From the NCBI GenBank assembly GCA_016719895.1, contig JADJYG010000001.1, positions 433,360 through 497,359 of the forward strand: 64,000 nucleotides of DNA. The letters run 5' to 3'. Positions 1 through 8,901 of this stretch are shown here, in pieces. Each line of letters begins with the position of its first letter. The stretch's first letter is position 1. A program made the translations under genes and the position numbers. Source of the DNA: Saprospirales bacterium (GTDB taxonomy: Bacteria > Bacteroidota > Bacteroidia > Chitinophagales > Saprospiraceae). The notes below the pieces were generated by a model. The model did not search any database. It had not been told where the DNA came from and worked only from the letters and a program-made list of their open reading frames with translations.

Positions 1-1364
1 GCATTGAATCAGAACGGGGATATAATTTGGGAATGGGATAACAATTGCCCTTATTGCCCAATGGATAAATTATCAATATCAAAATCCGGCGTAATTTATA
101 TTACAGGGAGTAAAATATTTGCATTAAATCGAAATGGAACTCTATTTTGGGCATATCCTGCCGATGCGAACAATCCAAATTTGTTATCTGCTCCAATTAT
201 TGATGAAAAAGGAAATATTTATATTGGCAGTAGATTCGCTGGAAATTCCGGGAAGCTGTATTCTTTAACCGCAAATGGCGAACTTAGTTGGATATTGGAC
301 TTAAGCGCTTATATCCCCCCAATACAGAAAAGACTTATTTCTTCTCCTGTCTTGGGAAATAATGGCGATTTGTATTGCTATTCGGAAGGAGGCGTTGCTT
401 TCGGAATTAATCATGATGAAGGGACACTACTATGGAATTTACCAATCGTCCCACCTGATTTCAATCCTAATGGTTACTCTTTCGGCTCCAGCGATGGGAA
501 TTGATGGAACTATGTACTTTGGCTATGACGATAAAAGATTACATGCTATTTCTACAGGGAGTTCTGGAATGTCTATGATGCAGTGGCCGAAGGAAGGACA
601 AAATAATTTTAACACATGGAGCGTTTTGTGTTCTTATCCATATTTAAATTTCCCTGTAGATTCTTCACAGAATTTATCTACCTCTCCCACATTTGGATGG
701 ACTTCCGTTTTTTCAGCATCTGAATATCAGATACAACTTAGTTTGAGTGAAGATTTTTCTTCGGTATATGTAACGCAGAACATTTCTGAGGCTCAAATCC
801 CAATTATTGGAATTGATTATGGCGAGTATTTTTGGAGGGTGCGCCCAATTTTAGAAAACGTCCATTGGCGACTACTTTTAGTTGGGCAAACGTGCGGGGC
901 AGACTCTTATCATATCCAGATTTCAGAAGATGAAGTTTTCACGAATTCGGTAGCCGATGAAAGCGGGTTGTTGGTTACTACCTTTGATTTTCCCTTACCT
1001 GATTACCAGAAAACATACTACTGGCGGGTCCAGGCAGTAATTCAACCGGAGATAGCGATTGGTCAGAAACCTGGGGCTTTACAGCCATAATAATGACTGA
1101 TATTGAAGAACTACAAACTAAATATGGATTAAGGGTATATCCCAATCCAGCAAATAATTTTATCATTATTGACCTAAACACCCATTTAAACTACGATGCT
1201 GAACTGATAATTTATAATTCAATGGGAAATAGGGTGATTATGTCGCTTGAAATCACCGTGATGAGTGGAAAAAATTTAATTAATGTTGATATGCAAAACT
1301 TGCCATCAGGAACTTATCATTATCGCATAGTTGGGAATGAATTAGATATTGTTGGAAGATTCGC
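1..1364 (+). pseudogene. T9SS-secreted PQQ/beta-propeller-like protein, broken
   Basis: The gene enters from outside the window and is read in three successive frames: about 1-504, about 480-1090 and about 1090-1364. The first part has propeller-like repeats of the type NRNGTLFWAY and IDEKGNIYIGS, as in PQQ-like outer-surface proteins. The middle part has two fibronectin-type stretches, recognisable by YQIQLSLSEDF and YYWRVQA. The last part is a type IX secretion C-terminal sorting domain containing LRVYPNPANNFIIIDL and ending near LPSGTYHYRIVGN. The family is exported through the Por secretion system and anchored or released at the cell surface. Two frameshifts separate the parts. The terminal residues are replaced by IS1182-derived sequence from about 1365, so the gene is not functional as it stands. 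Substrate and partners are unknown. Confidence 0.75.
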
Positions 1365-3008
1365 ACCGGACAAAACCGCCAACAATTCGGCCTCTTCGCT
1401 ACTCCGTTGGACGATTTGATCGCCCCGGACAACATGGTGCGCGTTGTGGACGCCTTTGTGGACGCCATCAACCTGGCGCAACTCGGTTTTGTCCACGTGC
1501 GCGCACACCGGCGCGGCGCTCCGCCCTACCACCCGGCTTTGTTATTGAAAATCTATATCTACGGCTATCTGAACCGCGTGCGCTCCTCGCGGCGGCTGGA
1601 ATTGGAATGTGGGCGCAACATCGAACTGTTGTGGCTTACGGGTTGCCAACAACCTTCGTACCACACGATCAGCGACTTTCGCTCCATCAAACCCCACCGC
1701 AAGGCGCTCAAGGCGGTTTTCCGCTTGTTCAACCGGGTATTGGATGGCGCCGAACTCTTCGGCAAGGAACTGGTAGCCATTGATGGCACCAAAATGCGGG
1801 CGCAGAACAGCAAGAAAAACAACATCTCGGAAGACAAAATCCAAAAACGGCTGGACTACCACGAGGCCCGTTTCGTGGAATACCTCGACGAACTGGACCG
1901 CGCCGACGCAGCCATCGGGCGCGGCGAGGAACCGGCCGTGAGCCCGGAAGTGATAAACAAAGCCCTGGATGAAATTCAACAACGCACACAAAAACTGGAA
2001 GGGCTGCTGGATTTGTTGCACCAGGCACAGGAAGAAGACCCCGCCGTGCGCCAAATATCGCTCACCGACCCCGATGCCCGCTCGCTGCCGATGAACAACC
2101 TGGGCCACACTGACATCGCCTACAACGTGCAAAGTGCCGTAGACGATAAAAACTACCTGGTGGCCGATTTCTCGGTGCAAAACGTATCCGACGTGCACCT
2201 GCTAAGTCAAACGGCCACGGCCGCCAAGGCAGCCCTGGGCGCCGAAACCCTCGATATACTGGCCGACAAGGGCTACCACTACGGCGCCGAACTGCAAAAA
2301 TGCGCCGGCAACCAAATCGTCACCTACGTCGCCTATCCCGACCGGGACTACAAAACCAAAGAAGAGGGTTTCCGAAAAGAAGATTTTGAATACGACGCGG
2401 ATAAAGACGCGTACATCTGTCCGGTGGGCGAAAAACTGACTACCAACGGAACCGTATACGAAAAACACGGCCGAAACGGCCAGTTGCAAAACCGTTTCCG
2501 GCGATACCGCCTGCCGTTTGCAAAATGCCGGTCTTGTATCTGCGCAGCGTTCTGCCTGACCGAATCGGCCCACCGCATCCGGCACGGCCGGCACATTGAA
2601 CGCAGCCTGGACGAAGCGGCCACGGAAGCCAACCGCCTGCGGGTGCTGAATAGCCGCCACAAATACAAACGACGACAGGCTATCGTGGAGCACCCATTCG
2701 GAACTATAAAACGAAGTTGGGGCTTCTATTACACGCTATTGAAAGGTAAAGAAAAGGTGAGCGGGGAATACAGTTTGGTGTTCCTGGCCTATAATATGCG
2801 CCGGGCAGTGTCCATATTGGGTGTTTCAGACCTGATCGAGCGGGTCAAGCGCCTGTTTTTCCGGTTTTTTGCCCCGTGGCGCGCTGTGACGGGCCTGAGC
2901 ACGAGTTCGGCCCTGGATTTTCGGGCCGGGGCAGGGCGCTCCGTGGCGCCGGAGAGGTGGGCCCAATCCCGCCGGGCGTAAGGGGCAGGGCTTTTTTTCA
3001 CAGTCTGC
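1365..3008 (+). mobile_element. IS1182-family insertion sequence, left end missing
   Basis: A GC-rich block carrying an IS1182-type transposase. The right end, about 2985-3008, reads GGGCTTTTTTTCACAGTCTGC and touches the start of the non-coding repeat unit at 3009. The equivalent left terminal repeat is present in the decayed second copy (about 17957-17980, reverse orientation). Here it is absent: similarity to the second copy begins only at about 1365, inside the secreted-protein gene. The element therefore looks 5'-truncated and probably cannot move by itself. No target duplication could be assigned. Confidence 0.75.
1407..2981 (+). CDS. IS1182-family DDE transposase
   Basis: A 524-residue transposase of the IS1182 type, which cuts and pastes the element. 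The N-terminal part (DUF772-like) starts with DDLIAPDNMVRVVDAFVDAI. The first catalytic aspartate lies in VAIDGTKMRAQNSKKNN, the second in DILADKGYHYGAEL, and the conserved YRLPFAKCRSC and IVEHPFGTIKRSWGF segments carry the C-terminal part of the catalytic core. The chosen TTG start is doubtful: the frame stays open upstream to about 1365 (reading FATPLDDL before the start), and the native start was probably lost with the left end. The coding region itself shows no frameshift, unlike its neighbours, which suggests recent arrival. Confidence 0.85.
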   Translation: MDDLIAPDNMVRVVDAFVDAINLAQLGFVHVRAHRRGAPPYHPALLLKIYIYGYLNRVRSSRRLELECGRNIELLWLTGCQQPSYHTISDFRSIKPHRKALKAVFRLFNRVLDGAELFGKELVAIDGTKMRAQNSKKNNISEDKIQKRLDYHEARFVEYLDELDRADAAIGRGEEPAVSPEVINKALDEIQQRTQKLEGLLDLLHQAQEEDPAVRQISLTDPDARSLPMNNLGHTDIAYNVQSAVDDKNYLVADFSVQNVSDVHLLSQTATAAKAALGAETLDILADKGYHYGAELQKCAGNQIVTYVAYPDRDYKTKEEGFRKEDFEYDADKDAYICPVGEKLTTNGTVYEKHGRNGQLQNRFRRYRLPFAKCRSCICAAFCLTESAHRIRHGRHIERSLDEAATEANRLRVLNSRHKYKRRQAIVEHPFGTIKRSWGFYYTLLKGKEKVSGEYSLVFLAYNMRRAVSILGVSDLIERVKRLFFRFFAPWRAVTGLSTSSALDFRAGAGRSVAPERWAQSRRA

Positions 3009-3557
3009 GTTAGCGGCAATCATTTTCAAAAAATGTTGAACATCAATAGGTTACAACCAAAAAATGCGTCGAAAGCCCCGGCCCGTCGATATTTTTAAAT
3101 CGGCGGCAATACGCCCTGGAAAGTCTTAAAAATCGTTAGCAAGCGAACAAATGCCCGGCATTTGGCAAGGCAAAAAGCAGTGGCGCGGGAGGTGCGGCTC
3201 ACGAAAGCAAATGCTTTTGGCGTTGCAGCATTCGTGGAATGCACGCTTGCAAACGATTTTTAAAACAAATTTATTGCGTATTGCGACACAAAATATTTTA
3301 AAAGCCGACGCAGCGTAGGCGATAAATAATATAAATGCCTAAACGCCAATAAAATATAAAAAAACCGTCGCAGCGTACACGATAAAAAAAATATCGGCGG
3401 GCCGGGGCAGTCGGGCGGGAAGCGGGGCATTTTTGGGTCGAGGCCTTTGAAGTCATTTTTTGAAAACCGTTCGGAAAATGGCAAAAAGCACTTCGTCAAT
3501 CGAAGATTACCGCAATCCTTTTATGTTATCCATTTTCCGAACTTGACGGCCACTAAC
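3009..3557 (+). repeat. 0.55-kb quasi-palindromic non-coding unit, copy 1
   Basis: First of five copies (3009, 4928, 7960 forward; 22259, 57104 reverse). It starts GTTAGCGGC (GTTAGTGGC in the others) and ends GCCACTAAC, so its ends are mutually complementary. Nested inverted arms run through it: GCCCCGGCCC at the left against GGGCCGGGGC at the right, then AAAAATCGTTAGCAAGCG against CGCTTGCAAACGATTTTT, then CAATACGC against GCGTATTG. No credible coding frame is present. It behaves as a gene-less cassette; an RNA hairpin or a recombination role is possible but unproven. Confidence 0.8.
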
Positions 3558-3616
3558 GTCGCGTCGCCGGCAATTGTTCATAGTCATTCACAACTGCGGC
3601 GACGCCGCAGTTGGGC
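3549..3616 (+). repeat. attC-like palindrome A
   Basis: Left box GCCACTAAC, right box GTTGGGC. The inner stem pairs GCGTCGCC with GGCGACGC around an AT-rich loop. The right box opens the unit that ends GCCCAAC at 4867. Confidence 0.7.
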
Positions 3617-3728
3617 GATATCATAGGAGCAAAATAATGGAAAGCCCAACGGCAGGAGAACCCGAAACTGCCAAAAAAGAAGTAGGGCGAAAACGCCGAA
3701 AGCGTTAACGTAGGCAAATTTCCATTTT

Positions 3729-3923
3729 ATGAATTCGATAAAAATTCTTACTCGGCTGACGGTCGGCTTACTTTTATTAGCGGGAATCCTGTATATTGTA
3801 CTGCCCGAGAGGGGAAAATTTGAATTATTTCCAATGTTTGCTGCGGGAGCAGGGGCTTGGTCTTTCATCGCTCTCCTTGCGGCTTTGGTGATAAAGTCAA
3901 TCAAAGCAAGCGACAACAAGTAG
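3729..3923 (+). CDS. Small membrane protein
   Basis: A 64-residue protein with ATG start and two predicted hydrophobic helices, around residues 8-25 and 36-56. No family is recognised. It lies between the start of the unit and the Rpn-type nuclease gene 70 bp downstream, and the same pair occurs inverted and degraded at about 21.9-22.1 kb. The pair therefore moved together. Association with the nuclease is inferred only from this conserved arrangement. It could also be leader or spurious sequence, because the inverted copy no longer keeps the frame intact. Confidence 0.45.
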   Translation: MNSIKILTRLTVGLLLLAGILYIVLPERGKFELFPMFAAGAGAWSFIALLAALVIKSIKASDNK

Positions 3924-3991
3924 CCACAGAAGCGACGAAAGCCTTTGACTCAACCCGAAGGCTTTCGTACTTTTGCTACAAATTTTTGAAA

Positions 3992-4860
3992 ATGGCAAAG
4001 AAATTAGTTCGATTTGACTGGGCAATGAAGCGGCTGCTTCGGAACAAGGCCAACTTCGACATCCTAGAAGGCTTCCTTTCCGAGTTGCTCCATGAAGATT
4101 TCAAGATAAAACAAATCCTTGAAAGTGAAGGGAATAAAGAAACCGAGGACGACAAGTTCAATCGGGTAGACATACTCGTGGAAAATAAAAAGGGCGAGTT
4201 GGTCATCGTCGAAATCCAGAATACCCGCGAGGCTGACTACTTCCAGCGGATGCTCTATGGCACAGCCAAAGTTATCGTGGAGCATATTGCCGAAGGGCAG
4301 CCGTATTCCCAAGTCAAAAAAGTGTACTCCGTGAATATAGTTTACTTTGACCTTGGTCAAGGAGACGACTATGTGTATCACGGTACAACCACTTTTGTGG
4401 GCATCCACAGCAACCACGAACTGGAACTATCGGAAAAGCAGAAAGAACTTTTCAAAAAGACCTCAGTATCAGACCTGTACCCAGAGTATTATGTGATAAA
4501 AACCAATCGGTTCAACGAAGTTGCCAAGGATACTTTGGACGAATGGATATACTTCCTGAAAACGGCGGAAATCAAAGACGAGTTTACTGCAAAAGGTTTG
4601 AAGTCTGCCAGCCAAAAACTCGATATTTTGAAATTAGACCCGCTGACCGAAAGGAATATGACCGATATATGGAAGGGCAGCGAAGTGACGCTAGTTTTGT
4701 GGAGACTGTGAAACTGGAAATCACATCGGCAGTAAAAAGTAGAGAAGAAGAAATTGCTGAGAATGCCCTGCAGAAAGGTTTAACAATTGAGGTTGTCTCT
4801 GAAATTACTGGACTTTCGATTGCAGAAGTTCAAAAAATCGCCAGCAACCTAGAAAATTAA
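3992..4860 (+). pseudogene. Rpn/PDDEXK_2-family nuclease, one frameshift
   Basis: A member of the recombination-promoting nuclease/putative transposase family (TIGR01784-like), which are PD-(D/E)XK DNA endonucleases. The ATG at 3992 gives MAKKLVRFDWAMKRLLRNKANF, the usual family start. The nuclease core is NRVDILVENKKGELVIVEIQ, with the metal-binding D and the E-x-Q pair visible. The N-terminal frame stops at 4711. A one-base shift near 4640 joins it to the frame ending SIAEVQKIASNLEN at 4860, which is the normal C-terminal helical region, giving about 289 residues. The same shift occurs in the inverted copy at 21 kb, so it predates the duplication. The gene fills the unit 3610-4873. Confidence 0.8.
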
Positions 4861-4866
4861 TAAATC

Positions 4867-4936
4867 GCCCAACTATGGCTTCCTTGCCAACCGCTCGCTA
4901 AACGCGGCAGTATGCAAGGAAGCAAACGTTAGTGGC
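4867..4936 (+). repeat. attC-like palindrome B
   Basis: Left box GCCCAAC pairs with GTTGGGC at 3610. The stem pairs TTCCTTGC with GCAAGGAA, the loop contains CTAAACGCGGC, and the right box is GTTAGTGGC. It follows the nuclease stop by 6 bp. Confidence 0.8.
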
Positions 4937-5476
4937 AATCATTTTCAAAAAATGTTGAGCATCAATAGGTTACAACTCAAAAATGCGTCGCAAGCCCCGG
5001 CCCGCCGATATTTTTAAATCGGCAGCAATACGCCCTGGAAAGTCTTAAAAATCGTTAGCAAGCGGGGCAAATGCTTTTGGCATTTGGCAAGGCAGAAAAG
5101 CAGTGGCGCGGGAGTCTTACTCACAAAAGCAAATGCTTTTCGGCTTGCAGCATTCGTGGAATGCACGCTTGCTAACGATTTTTAAAACAAATTTATTGCG
5201 TATTGCGACACAAATTATTTTAAAAACCGCCGTAGCGTAGACGATAAATAATATAAATGGCTAAACGCCAATAAAATATAAAAAAATCGTCGCAGCGTAC
5301 ACGATAAAAAAATATCGGCGGGCCGGGGCAGTCGGGCGGGAAGCGGGGCATTTTTGGGTCGAGGCCTTTGAAGTCATTTTTGAAAACCGTTCGGAAAATG
5401 GCAAAAGCACTTCGTCAATCGAAGATTACCGCAATCCTTTTATGTTATCCATTTTCCGAACTTGACGGCCACTAAC
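4928..5476 (+). repeat. 0.55-kb quasi-palindromic non-coding unit, copy 2
   Basis: Nearly identical to copy 1, bounded by GTTAGTGGC and GCCACTAAC. Differences from the other copies are mostly single-base changes in homopolymers. No gene is seen in it. Confidence 0.85.
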
Positions 5477-5537
5477 GTCGCGTCGCCGGCAATTGTTCAT
5501 AGTCATTCACAACTGCGGCGACGCCGCAGTTCGGTGC
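5468..5537 (+). repeat. attC-like palindrome C
   Basis: Same stem as palindrome A, but the right box is GTTCGGTGC, which matches GCACCGAAC at 7899. The swap of only the right box is what insertion of a different unit would produce. Confidence 0.8.
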
Positions 5538-5593
5538 AACACAAAGAGGGAAATAATATATGGAAGCAAATAGATAAAACAAATATTAAGAAA

Positions 5594-6557
5594 ATGCAAG
5601 ACTTTAACCAACTATACAGTGAAAGAGAAAATTCCAAATCTTTGATTAAATATCTAACCGAAAAATTAAAATCTGCATCTGAGCCAAAGGTTAGAGAAGA
5701 AATTGCTATTCAAAAGAGTGAGGCTGTGAATAAGATGAGCGAAGTTGAGAAAATAATTTCAGAGGCAGGTCTTCCACTCTTTGAAACTAGTACGGCTCAA
5801 ACTTATTTTAATGTTAGCCAAGAGATTAATGCATTGGAAACAGCAGATGATTTATTTGATTGGGTGCTTTATAATTCCCAATCACACAGTAAAAATCAGA
5901 TTAGAAAATTAAGAACCAAAGCAAATGGTGTTCAAAACACAAAATCGAAAGTAAATGGAAAGTGGTTAGGACAATCGCTCAGTGAATATGGGTTTTACCA
6001 GGGAATTTTCTCTTGGAGTGATCCAACTTGAAAATAAAATTTTTGGCTGTGGAGCACTATTAGGTAGTATTTATGATAAAGTTTGTGTAAGAGGACTTGC
6101 GGATGAAGATGAAATAAGAATAGAAGTCTACGGAGAGAATGTCCCTGAAATTACATTTTTTCATGGGTCAATAAAACCTAGCGAAATCGTTACAAAAATT
6201 TTGGGCAATTATTTTATTGCTAATGGGTATGACAGAGGTAAAATAACTTCTAACATCGAAAAAGAGTTTATTCAGGTAAGTGATAAAAGTCAAATACTCG
6301 TCTTGCTGGCAAATTTCAGAGATATTATAAGCAATGGGGAATTGGATGAAGTAAGAAATTACTTAGATGCCAACAAGAACCTCCTTGAAGAACACTATCA
6401 AAATGAAATAATACTATTCATGAAAAAAATAAATGGCTTGAATAGGATAAAGCGTCTTCAAACAAGTAGTTTTTCAGAAATACAGATTGAGGAAACAAAA
6501 ATAACAGTAGGTGTCTTGGGGTTAATAAAAGAAATTGAGAGGAGCTTAAATACATAA
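5594..6557 (+). pseudogene. Uncharacterised protein, one frameshift
   Basis: Not recognised. The ATG at 5594 (MQDFNQLYSERENSKSL) starts a helical, charged N-terminal part with likely coiled coil over the first 80 residues. A frameshift near 6000 moves the reading to the frame that continues FSLGVIQLENKIFGCGALLG and ends at 6557, giving about 320 residues. The middle part looks like a mixed alpha/beta domain (YDKVCVRGLADEDEIRIEVYG). No signal peptide or membrane segment is seen. It is AT-rich, like the other units. It is the first of two genes in the stretch 5529-7907, with a degenerate attC-like palindrome behind it. Confidence 0.5.
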
Positions 6558-6568
6558 ATATGCTTCCA

Positions 6569-6627
6569 TCTCTACACAGCTTTTCATAGCCGACAAAGCG
6601 CAGTCACGTCAGCCGTGTTCAATTTGG
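6569..6627 (+). repeat. Degenerate attC-like palindrome
   Basis: The core CATAGCCGACAAAGCG followed by CAGTCACGTCAGCC closely resembles the core of palindrome D. The flanking boxes are eroded, with GTTCAATTTGG at the right. It sits exactly between two genes, so 5529-7907 is probably two units whose junction has decayed. Confidence 0.5.
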
Positions 6628-6765
6628 ACAGGCGTTGCCTCTTGCGAATTTCGGCCTTTACCTTGAACTGAAGGAAAGCCGAAAAACTGCCAGTAATGCG
6701 ATGGAAGACTATTAAACAAAATATTGTCTTGGACAATTGAACGCTAATCAATAACAAAAATAATT

Positions 6766-7842
6766 ATGGACTTTAAAGATCAAATCAAACAACTTGGAGA
6801 AAGAGTTGCAAAACTGAAAGACCAAATTCAGACAGAAGAAGCGACTAAAAACGCTTTTGTAATGCCTTTTCTACAGCTTTTAGGCTATGACGTTTTCAAT
6901 CCGATAGAAGTAGTTCCCGAATTTATAGCGGACATCGGTATTAAAAAGGGTGAAAAAATTGACTATGCCATTTTCAAAGACGGCAACCCTACAATTTTAA
7001 TTGAGTGTAAACATTGGGCCCAAAATTTAAACATACATGATGGGCAGCTTTTGCGCTACTTCCATGTTTCCAAGGCAAAATTTGGGCTTTTGACAAATGG
7101 TATAAATTATCGTTTTTATTCGGACTTGGTTGAAGCGAACAAAATGGACGGAAAGCCATTTTTAGAATTTAATATCCATGAAATTAAAGATAACCAAATT
7201 GAAGAACTTAAAAAGTTTCACAAGTCAGTTTTTGATGCTGAAAGTATAACGAATACTGCAAGTGAACTGAAGTTTATGAATGAGTTGAAACAACTTATCC
7301 AACAAGAATTATTAAATCCGACTCCCGAATTTGTTAAACATTTTGCTAAGCAAGTTTATCCAACCAACATTTCCGCTAAGGTTTTGGAGCAATTCACCAA
7401 CTTAACAAAGAAATCAATTCAGCAACACATAAGCGACCTTATTACTGAACGACTAAAAACCGCCTTGACAAAGGAAGACGAGGAAACCAAAAAAGCAAGA
7501 AGCAATACAAGAAGCAGAACAAGCAAAATTTGACGAAACAAAAGTTCTTACCACTGAAGAAGAACTTGAAGGGTTTATGATCGTAAAAACCATACTTCGA
7601 AAAAAATAAGTGCAACCAGAGTAAAGCACAGAGATGCACAATCATATTTTGCAATTCTACTTGACGACAACAATCGAAAGACAATTTGCAGGCTTTATCT
7701 AAACGGAAGTAAAAAGTATTTCGTAACGCTTGACGAGCAAAAGAAAGAAGTTAAAAATGAAATCAATTCCGTTGACGACATTTTCAAATATTCTGAAACA
7801 CTTTTAAAAATTGTTGACAACTACGACAAATCAAAAGATTAA
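6766..7842 (+). pseudogene. Restriction endonuclease-like protein, HsdR_N fold, two frameshifts
   Basis: Resembles the stand-alone N-terminal nuclease domain of type I restriction R subunits. The PD-(D/E)XK signature is visible: KKGEKIDYAIFKDGNPTILI followed by ECKHW, giving D-x(n)-E-x-K. The preceding ATKNAFVMPFLQLLGYDVFN is typical of this family. The intact frame runs from ATG 6766 to 7533. One-base shifts near 7495 and 7605 restore a frame that ends SETLLKIVDNYDKSKD at 7842, for about 358 residues. The C-terminal part (YFAILLDDNNRKTICRLYLN) is a small beta-rich domain often found with it. No modification or specificity subunit is adjacent, so it may be an independent DNA-cleaving or DNA-binding protein. 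Confidence 0.7.
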
Positions 7843-7898
7843 GATTAATGAGCAAAGAAGCACTATTGGACAATTCGTTGATTTCCAATATTATAAAT

Positions 7899-7968
7899 GC
7901 ACCGAACTCTGCATGGTCTCACATAGCCGACTAAGCGCGGCCACGTAGCCCATGCTCACGTTAGTGGC
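7899..7968 (+). repeat. attC-like palindrome D
   Basis: Left box GCACCGAAC matches GTTCGGTGC at 5529. Stem GCATGG/CCCATGC, core AGCCGACTAAGCGCGGC, right box GTTAGTGGC. Confidence 0.85.
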
Positions 7969-8505
7969 AATCATTTTCAAAAAATGTTGAGCATCAATAG
8001 GTTACAACCCAAAAATGCGTCGCATGCCCGGCCCGCCGATATTTTAAATCGGCAGCAATACGCCCTGGAAAGTCTTAAAAAATCGTTGCAAGCGAACAAA
8101 TGCTTTCGGCATTTGGCAAGGCAGAAAAGCATTGGCGCGGGAGTCTTGCTCACAGAAGCAAATGCTTTTCGGCTTTGCAGCATTCGTGGAATGCACGCTT
8201 GCAAACGATTTTTAAAACAAATTTATTGCGTATTGCGACACAAATTATTTTAAAAGCCCGCCGTAGCGTAGACGATAAATAATATAAATGGCTAAACGCC
8301 AATAAAATATAAAAAAACCGTCGCAGCGTACACGATAAAAAATATCGGCGGGCCGGGGCAGTCGGGCGGGAAGCGGGGCATTTTGGGTCGAGGCCTTTGA
8401 AGTCATTTTTGAAAACCGTTCGGAAAATGGCAAAAGCACTTCGTCAATCGAAGATTACCGCAATCCTTTTATGTTATCCATTTTCCGAACTTGACGGCCA
8501 CTAAC
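7960..8505 (+). repeat. 0.55-kb quasi-palindromic non-coding unit, copy 3
   Basis: Third forward copy, with the same boundaries and nested arms as copies 1 and 2. No coding frame is credible. Confidence 0.85.
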
Positions 8506-8565
8506 GTCGCGTCGCCGGCAATTGTTCATAGTCATTCACAACTGCGGCGACGCCGCAGTTGTATG
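8497..8565 (+). repeat. attC-like palindrome E
   Basis: Left box GCCACTAAC, same stem as A and C, right box GTTGTATG. The right box opens the radical SAM unit; the unit's far end at 12182 reads GGACAAC, complementary only over GTTGT/ACAAC. Confidence 0.7.
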
Positions 8566-8585
8566 TAATCTTAACATTTTAAATT

Positions 8586-8780
8586 TTGAAAAATGAAAAA
8601 GAAAATGAAAAAACGGTTGAGAATACCGTTGAACGGACTTTTTCCAAGGGTGAATCTGCCCAAGCAATGCCTTTAGTATTTACAAAAGAGGACAAATTGG
8701 CTGAAACTGTTGGCCAATCTAAATGGTTTAACACAGACTGTGGTCATGACTGCTGTACGTGTGATAGCCAATGTAAATAA
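8586..8780 (+). CDS. Candidate RiPP precursor, Cys-rich C-terminus
   Basis: A 64-residue acidic, lysine-rich peptide. The first about 48 residues would be leader. The core would be the C-terminal segment WFNTDCGHDCCTCDSQCK, with five cysteines in 18 residues. It lies directly upstream of a radical SAM/SPASM maturase on the same strand, the normal order for ribosomally made, modified peptides. The start is uncertain: only TTG at 8586 is in frame, while ATG at 8593 is in another frame and gives a short product. The A/T-rich leader has no Shine-Dalgarno, as usual in Bacteroidota. I do not recognise the precursor family. The product and whether it is exported are unknown, and no transporter is nearby. 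Confidence 0.55.
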   Translation: MKNEKENEKTVENTVERTFSKGESAQAMPLVFTKEDKLAETVGQSKWFNTDCGHDCCTCDSQCK

Positions 8781-8818
8781 GTAAGGCATCTTTGTGGCTC
8801 TACTCATATAGGTTTTAG

Positions 8819-8867
8819 GTCATACTGAACGGAGTTGGGGCGTATACTCCACTCTGCTCAGTATGAC
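8819..8867 (+). promoter_or_regulatory. Hairpin between peptide and maturase genes
   Basis: Perfect 10-bp arms GTCATACTGA and TCAGTATGAC, with an inner GGAGT/ACTCC stem. There is no T-tract after it. Its place suggests partial attenuation or RNA processing so that peptide exceeds enzyme. This is inference. Confidence 0.6.
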
Positions 8868-8901
8868 TCCTTGTGCGAAAAATTTCTCAACAAATCCTAA
8901 A

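Noticed and set aside
3545..3616. Canonical class-type attC with RYYYAAC and GTTRRRY
   Set aside because: Only some right boxes (GTTGGGC) fit. Left boxes such as GCCACTAAC do not meet RYYYAAC, so I use attC-like.
5462..5593. N-terminal extension of the gene at 5594 reading through palindrome C
   Set aside because: The extra residues come from the palindrome and repeat unit (HSHSQLRRRRSS), and the same shadow peptide appears beside every copy, so ATG 5594 is preferred.
3009..8565. CRISPR array made of the 0.55-kb repeats or the palindromes
   Set aside because: Units are too long and irregular, the intervals contain genes, and no cas gene is seen.
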